In this document: positions 23,671 through 32,898 of the stretch, piece after piece
Position numbering within the stretch: the first letter of the stretch is position 1
How the letters are laid out: the number at the start of each line of letters is the position of its first letter
NCBI GenBank assembly: GCA_964483455.1
Contig: CAZACK010000005.1
Coordinates: forward strand, 1 to 64,000
Direction of reading: 5' to 3'
Origin: CAYZJD01 sp964483455
GTDB lineage: Bacteria; Acidobacteriota; Terriglobia; Bryobacterales; Bryobacteraceae
Length of the DNA stretch: 64,000 nucleotides
The notes under the pieces: model-generated
The model's database searches: none
Told to the model about the DNA's origin: nothing
The model's input: only the letters and a program-made list of their open reading frames with translations
Translations under genes and position numbers: made by a program

Positions 23671-26031
23671 ATGCGGACGTTATTCAAGGCACAACTCCTC
23701 GCGTGGCTGGCGGCCATCGTCGTCTCGGCCGCCGGCCCGGATCTCCTGTCCCGGCCCTGGCCCGCGCAATGGATCGCCGCTCCGGGATCGTCCCCGTTCG
23801 ACTACGGTGTCTATCACTTCCGGCGCTCGTTCGATCTGGCCTCTCCGCCGTCGTCGTTCATCGTTCACGTTTCCGCCGACAACCGCTACCAGCTTTTCGT
23901 AAACGGCGAGCGTGTGGCCTGGGGACCGGCGCGCGGCGACCTTTACCACTGGCGGTACGAAACTGTCGACATCGCCCGGCGCCTGCGCGCGGGGCGCAAT
24001 GTGCTGGCCGCCGTGGTTTGGAACGACGGCCGCTACGCCGCGGTCGCGCAGGTCACGCACCGCACGGGTTTCCTGTTGCAGGCCGGCGACGGCATTGACG
24101 GCAAGCTTGTGAATAGCGGCAAGAGCTGGCGATCGGTCCAAAACAAGGCGTACAAGCCGATCCCGATCACCTATCAGACGGTGGACGGCTACGTCGCCAT
24201 TCCGCCGGGCGAGGAGATCGACGGCCATGCCTACCCCTGGGGCTGGCAGCAGCCCGATTTCGATGATTCGCAGTGGCAGCCTGCCGAGGAGATCGGGCCC
24301 GGCGCCCCCCGCGACGCGCAGGACGCGCCGAACCGCTGGATGCTCGTGCCTCGACCCATCCCGCTGATGGAGGAAAGACCCGAGCGTCTTGGCCGCGTGA
24401 GGCGAGCCCAGGGGATCACACCGCCCCAAGGGTTTCCCGGCGCCGCCGCGGAGTGGACCATACCCAAGAACACCAGCATCGAGCTGCTGCTGGATCAAGA
24501 TCGCCTGACAACTGCATTTCCGGAGCTTCTGGTCAGCGGCGGACGCGGCGCCCGTGTGTCGCTTCGCTATGCCGAGGCCCTCCGCGGCCCGGACAAGAGC
24601 AAAGGCAACCGGGATGAAGTCGAAGGACGGAGCCTCCTTGGCTACCAGGACGTCCTCCTTCCGGACGGCGGCGAGCGCCGCCTCTTCCGTCCGTTGTGGT
24701 GGCGGACATACCGTTACATCGAGATGAAGGTGCAGACAGCGGACCAGCCGCTGACGGTCGTCGATCTCAGTGGGACCTACACCGGCTACCCGTTCACGCG
24801 GAAAGCTCGCTTCGACGCCGGCTCCGACGAGTTACAAAAGATACTCGACACCGGCTGGCGGACCGCCCGCCTCTGCGCGCACGAAACTTACATGGACTGC
24901 CCTTACTACGAGCAGCTTCAGTATGTGGGAGACACGCGGATCCAGGCGCTGGTGTCGATTTACAGCAGCGGCGACAGCCGGCTGATGAAGAACGCCATCG
25001 AGCAGATCGACGCCTCGCGCACGGCCGAAGGCGCGACTTACAGCCGCGCGCCGTCGGCGCTCCAGCAGTACATCCCGCCATTTTCCCTGTGGTGGATCGG
25101 CATGGTTCACGACTACTGGCGGTACGTCGATGATCCTGAGCTTGTGCGCCGCATGCTGCCGGGCGCGCGCGCCGTGTTGTCATTCTTCGGCCGGTATCAA
25201 ACGACGGGGGGCGCATTGGCCCGGATGCCCTGGTGGAACTTCCTGGATTGGGTCGAGCGCTGGCCGGCCGGCGTTCCGCCCTTGGGAGAGGATGGCTCTT
25301 CGGCGTCGCTCAACCTGCAACTGCTGCTCGCCTATCAGTGGGCGTCCGAGCTGGAGGAGCCCGCGGGCTCAAAAGAGCTTGCCGGACTCTATCGCGCGGA
25401 GCAGGCCGAGCTCGAAGCCGCCATCCGGAAGCTCTACTGGGTCGAGAAGCGGGGACTCTTCGCCGACACGCCGAAGCAGGATACGTACTCGCAGCACGCC
25501 AACGCGCTCGCCGTCCTGGCGGGTCTGGTGAAAGGCGACCAGGCGAAGCAGGTCATGGAGAAGACGCTCGCGGCGTCCGACCTGGCGCGGGCCACCATCT
25601 ACTTCCGCTACTACCTCCACCTGGCGATGCGCGAGGCCGGTCTGGGCGACCGCTATCTCGAGATGCTCGGCCCGTGGCGCAACATGCTGGCCCAGGGGCT
25701 CACCACCTGGGCGGAAACCGACAACCCGGGCGTTCGCTCCGACTGCCACGCCTGGGGCGCCAGCCCGAACATCGAGCTGTTCCGCACGGTGCTGGGCATC
25801 GACTCGGCGGCGCCCGGTTTCCGCCGCGTGCGCATCCGGCCGCAGCCCGGCAAGCTGACGAAGCTCTCGGGCGCGATTCCGCATCCGAAAGGAGAGATCT
25901 CGGTGGCGCTGGAGATTATCGGCGGAAAGCTGGAAGCCGAAGTCCGACTGCCGCCGGGCGTGACCGGAGAATTCAAGTGGCGTGGAGAGACTCGGCCGCT
26001 GGCGAGTGGCTTCAGCAAGTTGTCTTTCTAA
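23671..26031 (+). CDS. Alpha-L-rhamnosidase, GH78 family, exported
   Basis: A secreted glycoside hydrolase of about 786 residues. A signal peptide (MRTLFKAQLLAWLAAIVVSA) is followed by a carbohydrate-binding-like beta domain (PWPAQWIAAPGSSPFDYGVY, SADNRYQLFVNGERVAWGPARGD), then the (alpha/alpha)6 barrel with AHETYMDCPYYEQLQYVGDTR, which carries the conserved acidic residues of GH78, and TTWAETDNPGVRSDCHAWGASP, ending in a C-terminal beta domain. The start is placed at 23671, where the signal peptide begins, rather than 23653. With the fucosidase it suggests growth on deoxyhexose-containing polysaccharides. Confidence 0.88.
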   Translation: MRTLFKAQLLAWLAAIVVSAAGPDLLSRPWPAQWIAAPGSSPFDYGVYHFRRSFDLASPPSSFIVHVSADNRYQLFVNGERVAWGPARGDLYHWRYETVDIARRLRAGRNVLAAVVWNDGRYAAVAQVTHRTGFLLQAGDGIDGKLVNSGKSWRSVQNKAYKPIPITYQTVDGYVAIPPGEEIDGHAYPWGWQQPDFDDSQWQPAEEIGPGAPRDAQDAPNRWMLVPRPIPLMEERPERLGRVRRAQGITPPQGFPGAAAEWTIPKNTSIELLLDQDRLTTAFPELLVSGGRGARVSLRYAEALRGPDKSKGNRDEVEGRSLLGYQDVLLPDGGERRLFRPLWWRTYRYIEMKVQTADQPLTVVDLSGTYTGYPFTRKARFDAGSDELQKILDTGWRTARLCAHETYMDCPYYEQLQYVGDTRIQALVSIYSSGDSRLMKNAIEQIDASRTAEGATYSRAPSALQQYIPPFSLWWIGMVHDYWRYVDDPELVRRMLPGARAVLSFFGRYQTTGGALARMPWWNFLDWVERWPAGVPPLGEDGSSASLNLQLLLAYQWASELEEPAGSKELAGLYRAEQAELEAAIRKLYWVEKRGLFADTPKQDTYSQHANALAVLAGLVKGDQAKQVMEKTLAASDLARATIYFRYYLHLAMREAGLGDRYLEMLGPWRNMLAQGLTTWAETDNPGVRSDCHAWGASPNIELFRTVLGIDSAAPGFRRVRIRPQPGKLTKLSGAIPHPKGEISVALEIIGGKLEAEVRLPPGVTGEFKWRGETRPLASGFSKLSF

Positions 26032-26062
26032 CTCTGCGTCCTCAGCGGCTATGCGGTTGGAT

Positions 26063-26947
26063 TCACCTCTTCCGCCTCGGCTCCGCCCAGCGTTCGAACT
26101 CCTCCTCCATCTCCTTCGTCCACTTACTATCGATCTGTCCCGGCGTGTACTTACCCTGCCGCAGCATCTCGTGGCCCCAGTCATCCTGTAATCGCGTCTC
26201 TTCGGAGCTTTGTGCCACCTTCTCCGCAAGGTGCGGAGGAATGAAGGTCACTCCCTCGGGGTCGCCGAGCACCACATCGCCAGGCATCACTGTCACCTCG
26301 CCGATGCGGATCGGGACGTTGATGCCCATCAGCGTCACGTCCCGGAGAGCGGACGGGTGGAAGTCGCGAACATAGCCGGTGAAGCCTTTGATCTCGAGAA
26401 TTCCCGACAGGTCGCGGACCGCCCCGTCCACAACCAGCCCGGTGCCGGTCTTTGTGTAGATCGAGGTCCCAAGGTTGTCGCCGATGAACGTCCCGTCTTT
26501 GATCTTGCCGAACAGATCCACCACCAGCACGTCACCCGGCTGAAGAATGTCGATCACCCACGAGTTCTGGCCGCCGGCCTGGCTGCGGCCTTCCTTCTTG
26601 CCGTGGTCGCTGATCACCGCATGCACGTCCGGCCGCTGCGGCATGAAGACCGCGGTGACGGCACGGCCCACCAGCCGCTTGTCGGAATCCGTGATGATCT
26701 GCTGCCAGTTGCCCTCGAACTGATAGCGGTAACCGGCCGATTGCAGAACCGACCACGCTTCCTCGGCGGTGGTTTCGGCCATCCGCTCGAGGATCTTGTC
26801 CGGCACCTTCGGCCGGCCATCCTCAAACCGTTCGCCTCTCCATTCCCGAGTGAGGTCGATTCGCTGCTCGCGGGTGAACATGCCCAGTTGGGCCGAGGCG
26901 AGCGGAACAGACACCAGCGCTACGACGAGAACAGGGAAGAAACGCAT
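26063..26947 (-). CDS. Exported RraA-like / HMG-aldolase-fold protein
   Basis: A 294-residue protein with a signal peptide (residues 1-19, ending ASAQ) followed by the RraA/HMG-aldolase fold: GRAVTAVFMPQRPDVHA, QPGDVLVVDLFGKIKDGTFIGDNLGTSI and GTGLVVDGAVRDLSGI, matching the GD-x-L-x-x-x-A and VVDGAxRD motifs in position. Cytosolic relatives are 4-hydroxy-4-methyl-2-oxoglutarate aldolases or RNase E inhibitors; the export signal here argues against the latter. Its C-terminal tail is unusually charged (EEEFERWAEPRRKR). Substrate unknown. Confidence 0.8.
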   Translation of the reverse strand: MRFFPVLVVALVSVPLASAQLGMFTREQRIDLTREWRGERFEDGRPKVPDKILERMAETTAEEAWSVLQSAGYRYQFEGNWQQIITDSDKRLVGRAVTAVFMPQRPDVHAVISDHGKKEGRSQAGGQNSWVIDILQPGDVLVVDLFGKIKDGTFIGDNLGTSIYTKTGTGLVVDGAVRDLSGILEIKGFTGYVRDFHPSALRDVTLMGINVPIRIGEVTVMPGDVVLGDPEGVTFIPPHLAEKVAQSSEETRLQDDWGHEMLRQGKYTPGQIDSKWTKEMEEEFERWAEPRRKR

Positions 26948-27039
26948 GGGGAGCCTCCGAATCCCTAACGCTACGCAAGCGGCCAGGGCTTGTCAAGCCG
27001 TGTGGCGACCCAAGGTGCGCGTCACAAGCGGAAGCCGGC

Positions 27040-29583
27040 TCAGGCAGGTGACACCGCCCGCCCCACCAGCTTCTCCAGCCGCTCCATGGCCGGCTCGAGC
27101 CGCTGCCTGTTCTCCAGCACGGGCCGGAAGACGTCCCCCAGCCTGGCGAACCGCTCCTCGGCGTTGCGGATGTGGAACTGCTGCGGCGTCAGGCCGGGCG
27201 CCACCTCTTTCCACTGAAGCGGAGTCGCCACCGGCGCGCCGGGGTAGGCTCGCAACACGTACGGGGCGGAAATCGTCTTGCCGCGTCCGTTCTGCAAGTA
27301 ATCGAAGTAGACCTTGCCCTTCTCGCGGCGCGCCAGCGGCCGTGGAGTGGTGAACAGGTCGGGGCGCTCCGCCGCCGCCAGCCTGGCGAGGATCTCCGCG
27401 AACCCCCGGGTCTGGTCAAAGCTGTAGACGGGTTCGAGCGGCACGTAGATGTGCATGCCGTCGCCGCCCGTCGTCTTCGGACATCCTTCCAGCCCAAGCG
27501 CTTCCAGCTTCCGCCGCACCAGTTGCGCCGCCTCGACGATCTTGTCGTACCCGCAATCCTGCGGGTCCAGGTCGATCAGCAGGAAGTCCGGCTGATCGAG
27601 CGATCCCACGCGGCTCATCCACGGATTCTGGTCGATGCAGCCGAGGTTCGCCAGGTACAGCAACGCCGCCCGGCTGCCGCCGATCACGAATTGCGTCGAC
27701 TTGCCGAGCTCCTCTTCGGCGATCTTCTCCGTTCGGATCCAATCCGGAAAGCCCTGCACGGCGTTCTTCTGGAAGAAGTGCGCCTCCTCGATGCCGTTCG
27801 GGTAGCGGCGCAGCGACAACGGGCGATCCTTCAGGTGGGGGAGCAGCACGTCCGCCACCGCATCGTAGTAATTCAGAATGTCGCGCTTGGTGTAGCCCTC
27901 GCGGGGGTAGAAGATCTTGTTCAGATTCTTGAATCGGATGGTGTGGCCCTCCACATCGAGGGCCGCTTCCGCATTTCCGCCTGCCAGCAATGGTGGCCGC
28001 AAGGCCGCGGCCGCCGGCTGGGCGCTCTCGCGCACACATTCGCGCGGGGCGACGTCCGGCCGGAGACCGACAAACACCGGCGCGCGCAGCCGGCCGTCCT
28101 TGGTCCACGAGTGGAACCTCACCGTGCATACCAGCTCCGGCCGCACCCACGTCACGGGCTGCGGAAGCTGCGGCTCCGGCTCGAACGGGCACGGAGACCC
28201 GCCGAGCGGCTCGAGCATCGCGTGAAGGCTCTCGAGCAGCTTGTGGTCGAAGCCGGACCCAACGCTGCCCGCAAAGTCGAGCGCCCCGTTGTCATAGATC
28301 CCAAGCACCAGCGCGCCGAAATAGTCCCGCTCCCCGCGCGTGTAGCCGCAGACGACGAACTCCTGTTCGTGGGTGACTTTGATCTTGATCCAGTCGTGGC
28401 TCCGCCTGGCCTCGTAGACGCTCGCCGCCCGCTTGGCGACAATGCCCTCCAGGCCCTTGGCCCGGGCGGCCTCCAGCAGCTCCCTGCCCCGGTCCTCGAA
28501 GTGGTCCGAGTACCGCACCACCGCCGCCGGGCGCAACACGGACTTCAGCAGCCGCTTCCGTTCGATCAGAGGCGCTTGTCGCAAGTCGCGGCCGTTGAGA
28601 TACAGCAGGTCGAAGACGTAGAGCACCACCGGCCGGGTTCGCGCGAGGTGGGCCACCGCGTTGGGGTCGGTGGCCATGATGCGCGGCTGGAGTCTCGAGA
28701 AGCTGGGCCGGCCTTCTTCGTCGAGCGCGACGATCTCCGCATCCAGGATCGCCGTCTCCGCCGCCACGAAGTGATGCAGGAGGCTCAACTCCGGGTATTG
28801 CCGGTCCATGCTGTTCCCGTTGCGGGAAACCAGCCGGGTGGTCTGGTCGCGCAGGAAGCAAAGCGCGCGCACGCCGTCCCACTTGATCTCGTACCACCAG
28901 TCCTCCCCGGGCGGCAGCTCGCTGGAAGAAGAGGCGAGCATGGGAGCGATCGTCTCCGGCATCGGATCGTTGGTGGCGGCGCGGGCGATGTCGCCTGCGG
29001 CTTGCTGTGTCTTCCGGGCCGGCATCTCATTCGCGATCTCCTCCTGCGTGCGCCCCGTCTTCACGCTCCAGGCATGGCCTTCCGGATCCCAGCCGGGCTG
29101 CGCCTCGGGATCGCGCTTCTTGATGAGCAGCCATTCGTTGCCCTTGCCGCGGCTCTTCATCCGCACCAGCGCGAACTCGCCGCGCAATTTCTCCCCGAAC
29201 AGGCGGAACTTGAGATCGCCGCGCTCCAGTTGCGCTTCAACGTTCCTGTCGCCGGTCAGCTCGTATGTGCCCTGGTCCCAGAGCATGACGCTGCCGGCGC
29301 CGTAGTTGCCTTTCGGGATGTTGCCCTCGAAGTCGCCGTATTCCAGCGGATGGTCCTCGACCATCACCGCCAGCCGCTTGGCCAGGGCTTCAAGCGTCGG
29401 TCCCTGCGGCACCGCCCAGGATTTCAGCGCGCCGCCGATTTCCAGCCGCAGGTCATAGTGCAGGCGCCGGGCATGATGCCTCTGCACGCAGAACCGCCTG
29501 CCTCCGCGCTCCGCTCCTGAGGCCGGCTTCGGCTCGGGAGTCTTTTCAAATGCACGTTTCTTGGAGTACTCTTCGAGCGACAC
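27040..29583 (-). CDS. ligD: ATP-dependent DNA ligase D (phosphoesterase-ligase-polymerase)
   Basis: An 847-residue multi-domain enzyme of bacterial non-homologous end joining. Domain order: 3'-phosphoesterase (residues about 20-185; RRFCVQRHHARRLHYDLRLE, HPLEYGDFEGNIPKGNYG), ATP-dependent ligase (about 220-520; lysine nucleophile K234 in YEIKWDGVR, then LVSRNGNSMD), and primase-polymerase (about 560-840; LRRYPNGIEEAHFFQKN, LLIDLDPQD, PKTTGGDGMHIYVPL). This PE-ligase-polymerase order differs from the polymerase-first order of Mycobacterium. The start is GTG at 29583. It is divergent from ku across 86 bases, which must hold both promoters. Confidence 0.95.
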   Translation of the reverse strand: MSLEEYSKKRAFEKTPEPKPASGAERGGRRFCVQRHHARRLHYDLRLEIGGALKSWAVPQGPTLEALAKRLAVMVEDHPLEYGDFEGNIPKGNYGAGSVMLWDQGTYELTGDRNVEAQLERGDLKFRLFGEKLRGEFALVRMKSRGKGNEWLLIKKRDPEAQPGWDPEGHAWSVKTGRTQEEIANEMPARKTQQAAGDIARAATNDPMPETIAPMLASSSSELPPGEDWWYEIKWDGVRALCFLRDQTTRLVSRNGNSMDRQYPELSLLHHFVAAETAILDAEIVALDEEGRPSFSRLQPRIMATDPNAVAHLARTRPVVLYVFDLLYLNGRDLRQAPLIERKRLLKSVLRPAAVVRYSDHFEDRGRELLEAARAKGLEGIVAKRAASVYEARRSHDWIKIKVTHEQEFVVCGYTRGERDYFGALVLGIYDNGALDFAGSVGSGFDHKLLESLHAMLEPLGGSPCPFEPEPQLPQPVTWVRPELVCTVRFHSWTKDGRLRAPVFVGLRPDVAPRECVRESAQPAAAALRPPLLAGGNAEAALDVEGHTIRFKNLNKIFYPREGYTKRDILNYYDAVADVLLPHLKDRPLSLRRYPNGIEEAHFFQKNAVQGFPDWIRTEKIAEEELGKSTQFVIGGSRAALLYLANLGCIDQNPWMSRVGSLDQPDFLLIDLDPQDCGYDKIVEAAQLVRRKLEALGLEGCPKTTGGDGMHIYVPLEPVYSFDQTRGFAEILARLAAAERPDLFTTPRPLARREKGKVYFDYLQNGRGKTISAPYVLRAYPGAPVATPLQWKEVAPGLTPQQFHIRNAEERFARLGDVFRPVLENRQRLEPAMERLEKLVGRAVSPA

Positions 29584-29669
29584 TTGAGGTTTCGTCCGCG
29601 GGCCGGATTGAATTCCTGCTAATTCTATGATAAATCTGGAGAAAGCCCGAGGGGCAGCGGAGGAATCGT

Positions 29670-30551
29670 ATGGCGTCCAGTGTTTGGAAGGGCCACCTCA
29701 CTTTCGGCCTGGTTTCCTTCCCGGTCAGGCTGGCCGTGGCCGCTCGCAGCGAGACCATCAGCTTCAACCAGCTCCACAAATCCGACAACTCGCGCATCAA
29801 GCAGGTCATCTACTGCCAGGCGGAAGACAAGGCGGTGCCTCGCAGCGAGTTGGTCAAAGGCTTCGAGTACGAGAAGGACAAGTACGTCGTCGTCGACGAA
29901 GAAGAAATTCGCAGGTTTGCGCCCAAAACCGCCAAGGTGATGGAGATTCTCGAATTCGTGAAGGCCGAGGAAGTCGACCCGGTCTACCTCGAGAGCTCCT
30001 ACTACCTCCAGCCCGAGGAGGCCGGCGAGAAACCCTACACGCTGTTGTTCGAAGCGATGAAGCGGTCGGGCTATGTGAGTGTGGCCAAGCTCACCATGCA
30101 CAACCGCGAGCACATCGTGATCGTCCGCCCCGGCAAGCAGGGCCTCCTGCTGCACACGATGTACTATCGCGACGAGATCCGCGCCGTGGACGAGTTCCGC
30201 ACCGACGCGTCGCAGGTCAAGGACAAGGAGCTTGACCTGGCCATGACGCTCATCCAGACGCTGGCGGCCTCGTTCGAACCGGAGAAGTACAAAGACACGT
30301 ATCGCGAGAACATCCGTGCGCTAATCGACGCCAAGATCCAGGGCGCGCAAATCGTCGAGCCGCCGGCGGCGCAGACGATGGCGCCGGTGGTCGATATCAT
30401 GGAGGCGCTCCGGGCCAGCCTGGATCAGCTCAAGAAGCCCGTGGCCACGGCATTTGAGCCGGCCCGGCAGGTGGTGGTCGAGATGCCCGCCGCCGAAGCC
30501 GCCGGCGAGAAGCGGAAGCGAGCGCCGCGCCGGGCGGGCGCGGCGGGGTAG
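29670..30551 (+). CDS. ku: Ku DNA end-binding protein
   Basis: A 293-residue bacterial Ku, the homodimeric ring that binds DNA ends and recruits LigD. Landmarks: SVWKGHLTFGLVSFPVRL at the N-terminus, YCQAEDKAVPRSELVKGFEYEKDKYVV, PVYLESSYYLQPEE, and the C-terminal Lys/Arg-rich extension (GEKRKRAPRRAG) used for DNA or LigD contact. A GGAGG six bases upstream supports the ATG at 29670. The divergent ligD completes the end-joining pair. Confidence 0.95.
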   Translation: MASSVWKGHLTFGLVSFPVRLAVAARSETISFNQLHKSDNSRIKQVIYCQAEDKAVPRSELVKGFEYEKDKYVVVDEEEIRRFAPKTAKVMEILEFVKAEEVDPVYLESSYYLQPEEAGEKPYTLLFEAMKRSGYVSVAKLTMHNREHIVIVRPGKQGLLLHTMYYRDEIRAVDEFRTDASQVKDKELDLAMTLIQTLAASFEPEKYKDTYRENIRALIDAKIQGAQIVEPPAAQTMAPVVDIMEALRASLDQLKKPVATAFEPARQVVVEMPAAEAAGEKRKRAPRRAGAAG

Positions 30552-30561
30552 CCGTCGCCGG

Positions 30562-30936
30562 TCAATGCTCGGCTATCTGAAGGCCAGCCGCCTCAAATCG
30601 GCTGAAGTCCGCCTCCGAGGAGGCGACCGCCGCCCCAGCAAGCAAGGCTACTGCGGCTATCATGCAGTCGCATAGCGAGCCACGACGGCGCCCGGTCTGG
30701 TCAAAAAGATGCGCCGCGCTCGCGGCGGCGACGTGATCCAATGCTATCGGCTCTTTCAGCACTTGCAGCAGTTTCTTGGAGGCCGTCTGCTCCACCGGGC
30801 CGCACAGGAATTCCGCCCACGCCACAGCGCTAACTTGCGTGCTCTCGCCTTCGCGCAGCCATTTCCGAAACCGGTGATCTTCCGCCGAGCCCGGGATCAA
30901 CGCCCGGATGAGGAAGCTCGCGTCAAGGTGGATCAC
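30562..30936 (-). CDS. PIN-domain toxin (VapC-like)
   Basis: A 124-residue PIN-domain RNase. Acidic active-site residues are at Asp5 (IHLDASFLI), Glu42 (AWAEFLCG), Asp in GSLCDCMIAA and Asp in SSEADFSRF. The start overlaps the upstream antitoxin stop by four bases. Sits convergent to ku with only 10 bases between the stops. No relation to the first VapBC (5375-6012) beyond the family. Confidence 0.85.
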   Translation of the reverse strand: MIHLDASFLIRALIPGSAEDHRFRKWLREGESTQVSAVAWAEFLCGPVEQTASKKLLQVLKEPIALDHVAAASAAHLFDQTGRRRGSLCDCMIAAVALLAGAAVASSEADFSRFEAAGLQIAEH

Positions 30937-31217
30937 CGCCAGGCGCGCTCCATACGCAGGGAGGAAGCACGCCGCTCAGCCCGCACTTCCTTCACCCAGC
31001 GATCAGCCTCAGCCGGGGTCAGCGCCATCAACTTCTGAACACTCTCCCAGGCTGCAAGCGCCTCCTGTCGCGGGTCGGGTAGCTGCTCTGCCGCTTGCCG
31101 GATGGCGCGCCGGAGCGCTTCGGACCTGGAAACATTGAGCCGCTTGGCCAATCGATCCAGGGCGTTCACCGTTTCCACGTCCAACGAGTATGTCGACTTC
31201 ACGGTCGCTACGGCCAT
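30933..31217 (-). CDS. Ribbon-helix-helix antitoxin (VapB/CopG-like)
   Basis: A 94-residue antitoxin. Residues 5-45 (VKSTYSLDVETVNALDRLAK, then LNVSRSEALRRAIRQAAEQL) form the strand and two helices of a CopG/MetJ-type DNA-binding domain; the C-terminal helix (LTPAEADRWVKEVRAERR) would contact the PIN toxin encoded immediately downstream with a four-base overlap. Expected to autoregulate the pair. Confidence 0.82.
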   Translation of the reverse strand: MAVATVKSTYSLDVETVNALDRLAKRLNVSRSEALRRAIRQAAEQLPDPRQEALAAWESVQKLMALTPAEADRWVKEVRAERRASSLRMERAWR

Positions 31218-31234
31218 ATGGTTATTATACGGCC

Positions 31235-32863
31235 TTACTGCCGCTCGACGATCCGCCTGGCCGTGCCTCCCGCCGCCACCTTCATCGCCAATCCCTCCTT
31301 CAGCTCACTCCCCAGCCGCACTTCCTCATTCCCCGAGTCCGGGTCCTGGACCCTGTACAGCGTGTTCTCGTCCACGGGGTACCACTCCGGCCATTCGTTG
31401 AGGCGCACGTAGTTGCGGCGGAGATTCAAGACCCGCCGGTGCCTGGCGTAGTCGAACACGACGTTCCCGGACCAGTCCCGCGCCGCGTGCACACTCACGT
31501 ACAACCGCTCGCCCTTGCGCACGGCGCCGAGTTCCATGCCCGGCAGCCAGTCCCGCAAGTGGCATCCTTGCGTCTTCATCATCGCGTAGAGCAGCAGCGT
31601 GCGGCTCCAGTTGCCGTCGCCGTACCAGCGCTCGATCGTTCCATCCGGTTGTTGCCTTCCCAGGAGGATTCTCGCCTGGTGCTCAATCCAATCCAGGGCC
31701 TCGGGAACCGGCTCCCGCGCTACCAGGTACAGCGCGCTTTCCGCCGCGTCGGCGTGGCCGTCGGCGATGCCTCCCTCCCACTTGTAGTCCCTATACTTCG
31801 GGAGATTCGCCAGAACTCGGCGGACGGCGGTTCGATACTTCTCCTCTCCGGTTGCCTGGTAGAAGGTGTACACCGCTCCGTAGACGTAACCCCAGTTGTC
31901 CGTCAGTTCCTTGTCCAGCGGCTCCAGGTTCGCGGTGCGGACTGCGTTGTACAGGAATCCATCCGGATTCGCCGACTCGAGCACGCGGTCCAGCATCTTG
32001 CGGATCGCCGGCATCCATGATTTGCCGCGCGGCAGCTCCATCTCATTCTCGATGGCATGCACCAACGCCAGGCCGACAACCAGTTCGTTGCCGTGATCAT
32101 CCAGGTGTGTGCGCCCCGTGTCGGCCTTCTTCGTGAAGTCCCATTGGAAGCCCGGCAGGAATCCGTTCCCGGGCAGGATCTCTTCGACGTACGCGTCGCC
32201 GATTTGCTCCGCCCATTCCCGGAACCGGCGGTCCCCGGTCATCGGGATCAGGCGCGCCAGCACCTGCAACACATCGCCGTTCAGCTCCACGCCCTGGTCC
32301 GGGAGGTCCCCAAACCGGGTCTTGACGGGAGCCCGCTCGCGAAACTCCGCCATCATGTCCACCATGCGGAAGTACCACGGGCCGCGCCCAAGCAGTTCCG
32401 TCACCGCAACCGCGCCGTCCTTCGAGTATTCGCCGGCTCCGAAGAAGCTCGGCGGGCCGAGCTTGCGGGTGCGGAAATCGAAATCGCCGGGAATCGCGCT
32501 GCCGGTGTTCGTATACCGGATCTCATTCCGGAGCATCTCCATCATCCGTCCGCGGAGCAGCACCGGATCGGTAAAGAACGCCGTCGCGATCAGGTAAGGG
32601 TAATTGTCCGCGCCGGAGTTGTGCGGCGTGTAAGTCGACTCGGTGTTCCGCCTGCCCCGCACTTCCCCGAGCAGCCGGTCGGGGAGCAGCAGCGTTTCCG
32701 GATCGGCGTGCGACAGCCACCCCTCCATCATCCGCTTCGTCTTCTGAAAGACTTCATCCACGACCGCGCCGTTGGCGAGCGCCGTCTTCCACGGGTCTTC
32801 TTGCTGGCTGTGGCCACACCACGCGATCAGAATCAGCGCGAGAACGCGAGTTCGAACGGACAT
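31235..32863 (-). CDS. Exported (alpha/alpha)6-barrel protein, possible polysaccharide enzyme
   Basis: A 542-residue protein with an N-terminal signal peptide (about residues 1-19). The mature part is helical with aromatic- and acid-rich loops (DNYPYLIATAFFTDP, PGFQWDFTKKADTGRTHLDDHGNE, GYVYGAVYTFYQATGEEKY, GHADAAESALYLV), the pattern of (alpha/alpha)6 toroid glycoside hydrolases and lyases, ending with a small beta domain. I cannot place it in a named family. It diverges from an exported sialidase-fold protein with 35 bases between the ATGs. Confidence 0.6.
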   Translation of the reverse strand: MSVRTRVLALILIAWCGHSQQEDPWKTALANGAVVDEVFQKTKRMMEGWLSHADPETLLLPDRLLGEVRGRRNTESTYTPHNSGADNYPYLIATAFFTDPVLLRGRMMEMLRNEIRYTNTGSAIPGDFDFRTRKLGPPSFFGAGEYSKDGAVAVTELLGRGPWYFRMVDMMAEFRERAPVKTRFGDLPDQGVELNGDVLQVLARLIPMTGDRRFREWAEQIGDAYVEEILPGNGFLPGFQWDFTKKADTGRTHLDDHGNELVVGLALVHAIENEMELPRGKSWMPAIRKMLDRVLESANPDGFLYNAVRTANLEPLDKELTDNWGYVYGAVYTFYQATGEEKYRTAVRRVLANLPKYRDYKWEGGIADGHADAAESALYLVAREPVPEALDWIEHQARILLGRQQPDGTIERWYGDGNWSRTLLLYAMMKTQGCHLRDWLPGMELGAVRKGERLYVSVHAARDWSGNVVFDYARHRRVLNLRRNYVRLNEWPEWYPVDENTLYRVQDPDSGNEEVRLGSELKEGLAMKVAAGGTARRIVERQ

Positions 32864-32898
32864 CGTTCACCTCCGCACGTACAATGATAGTAGTCCCC

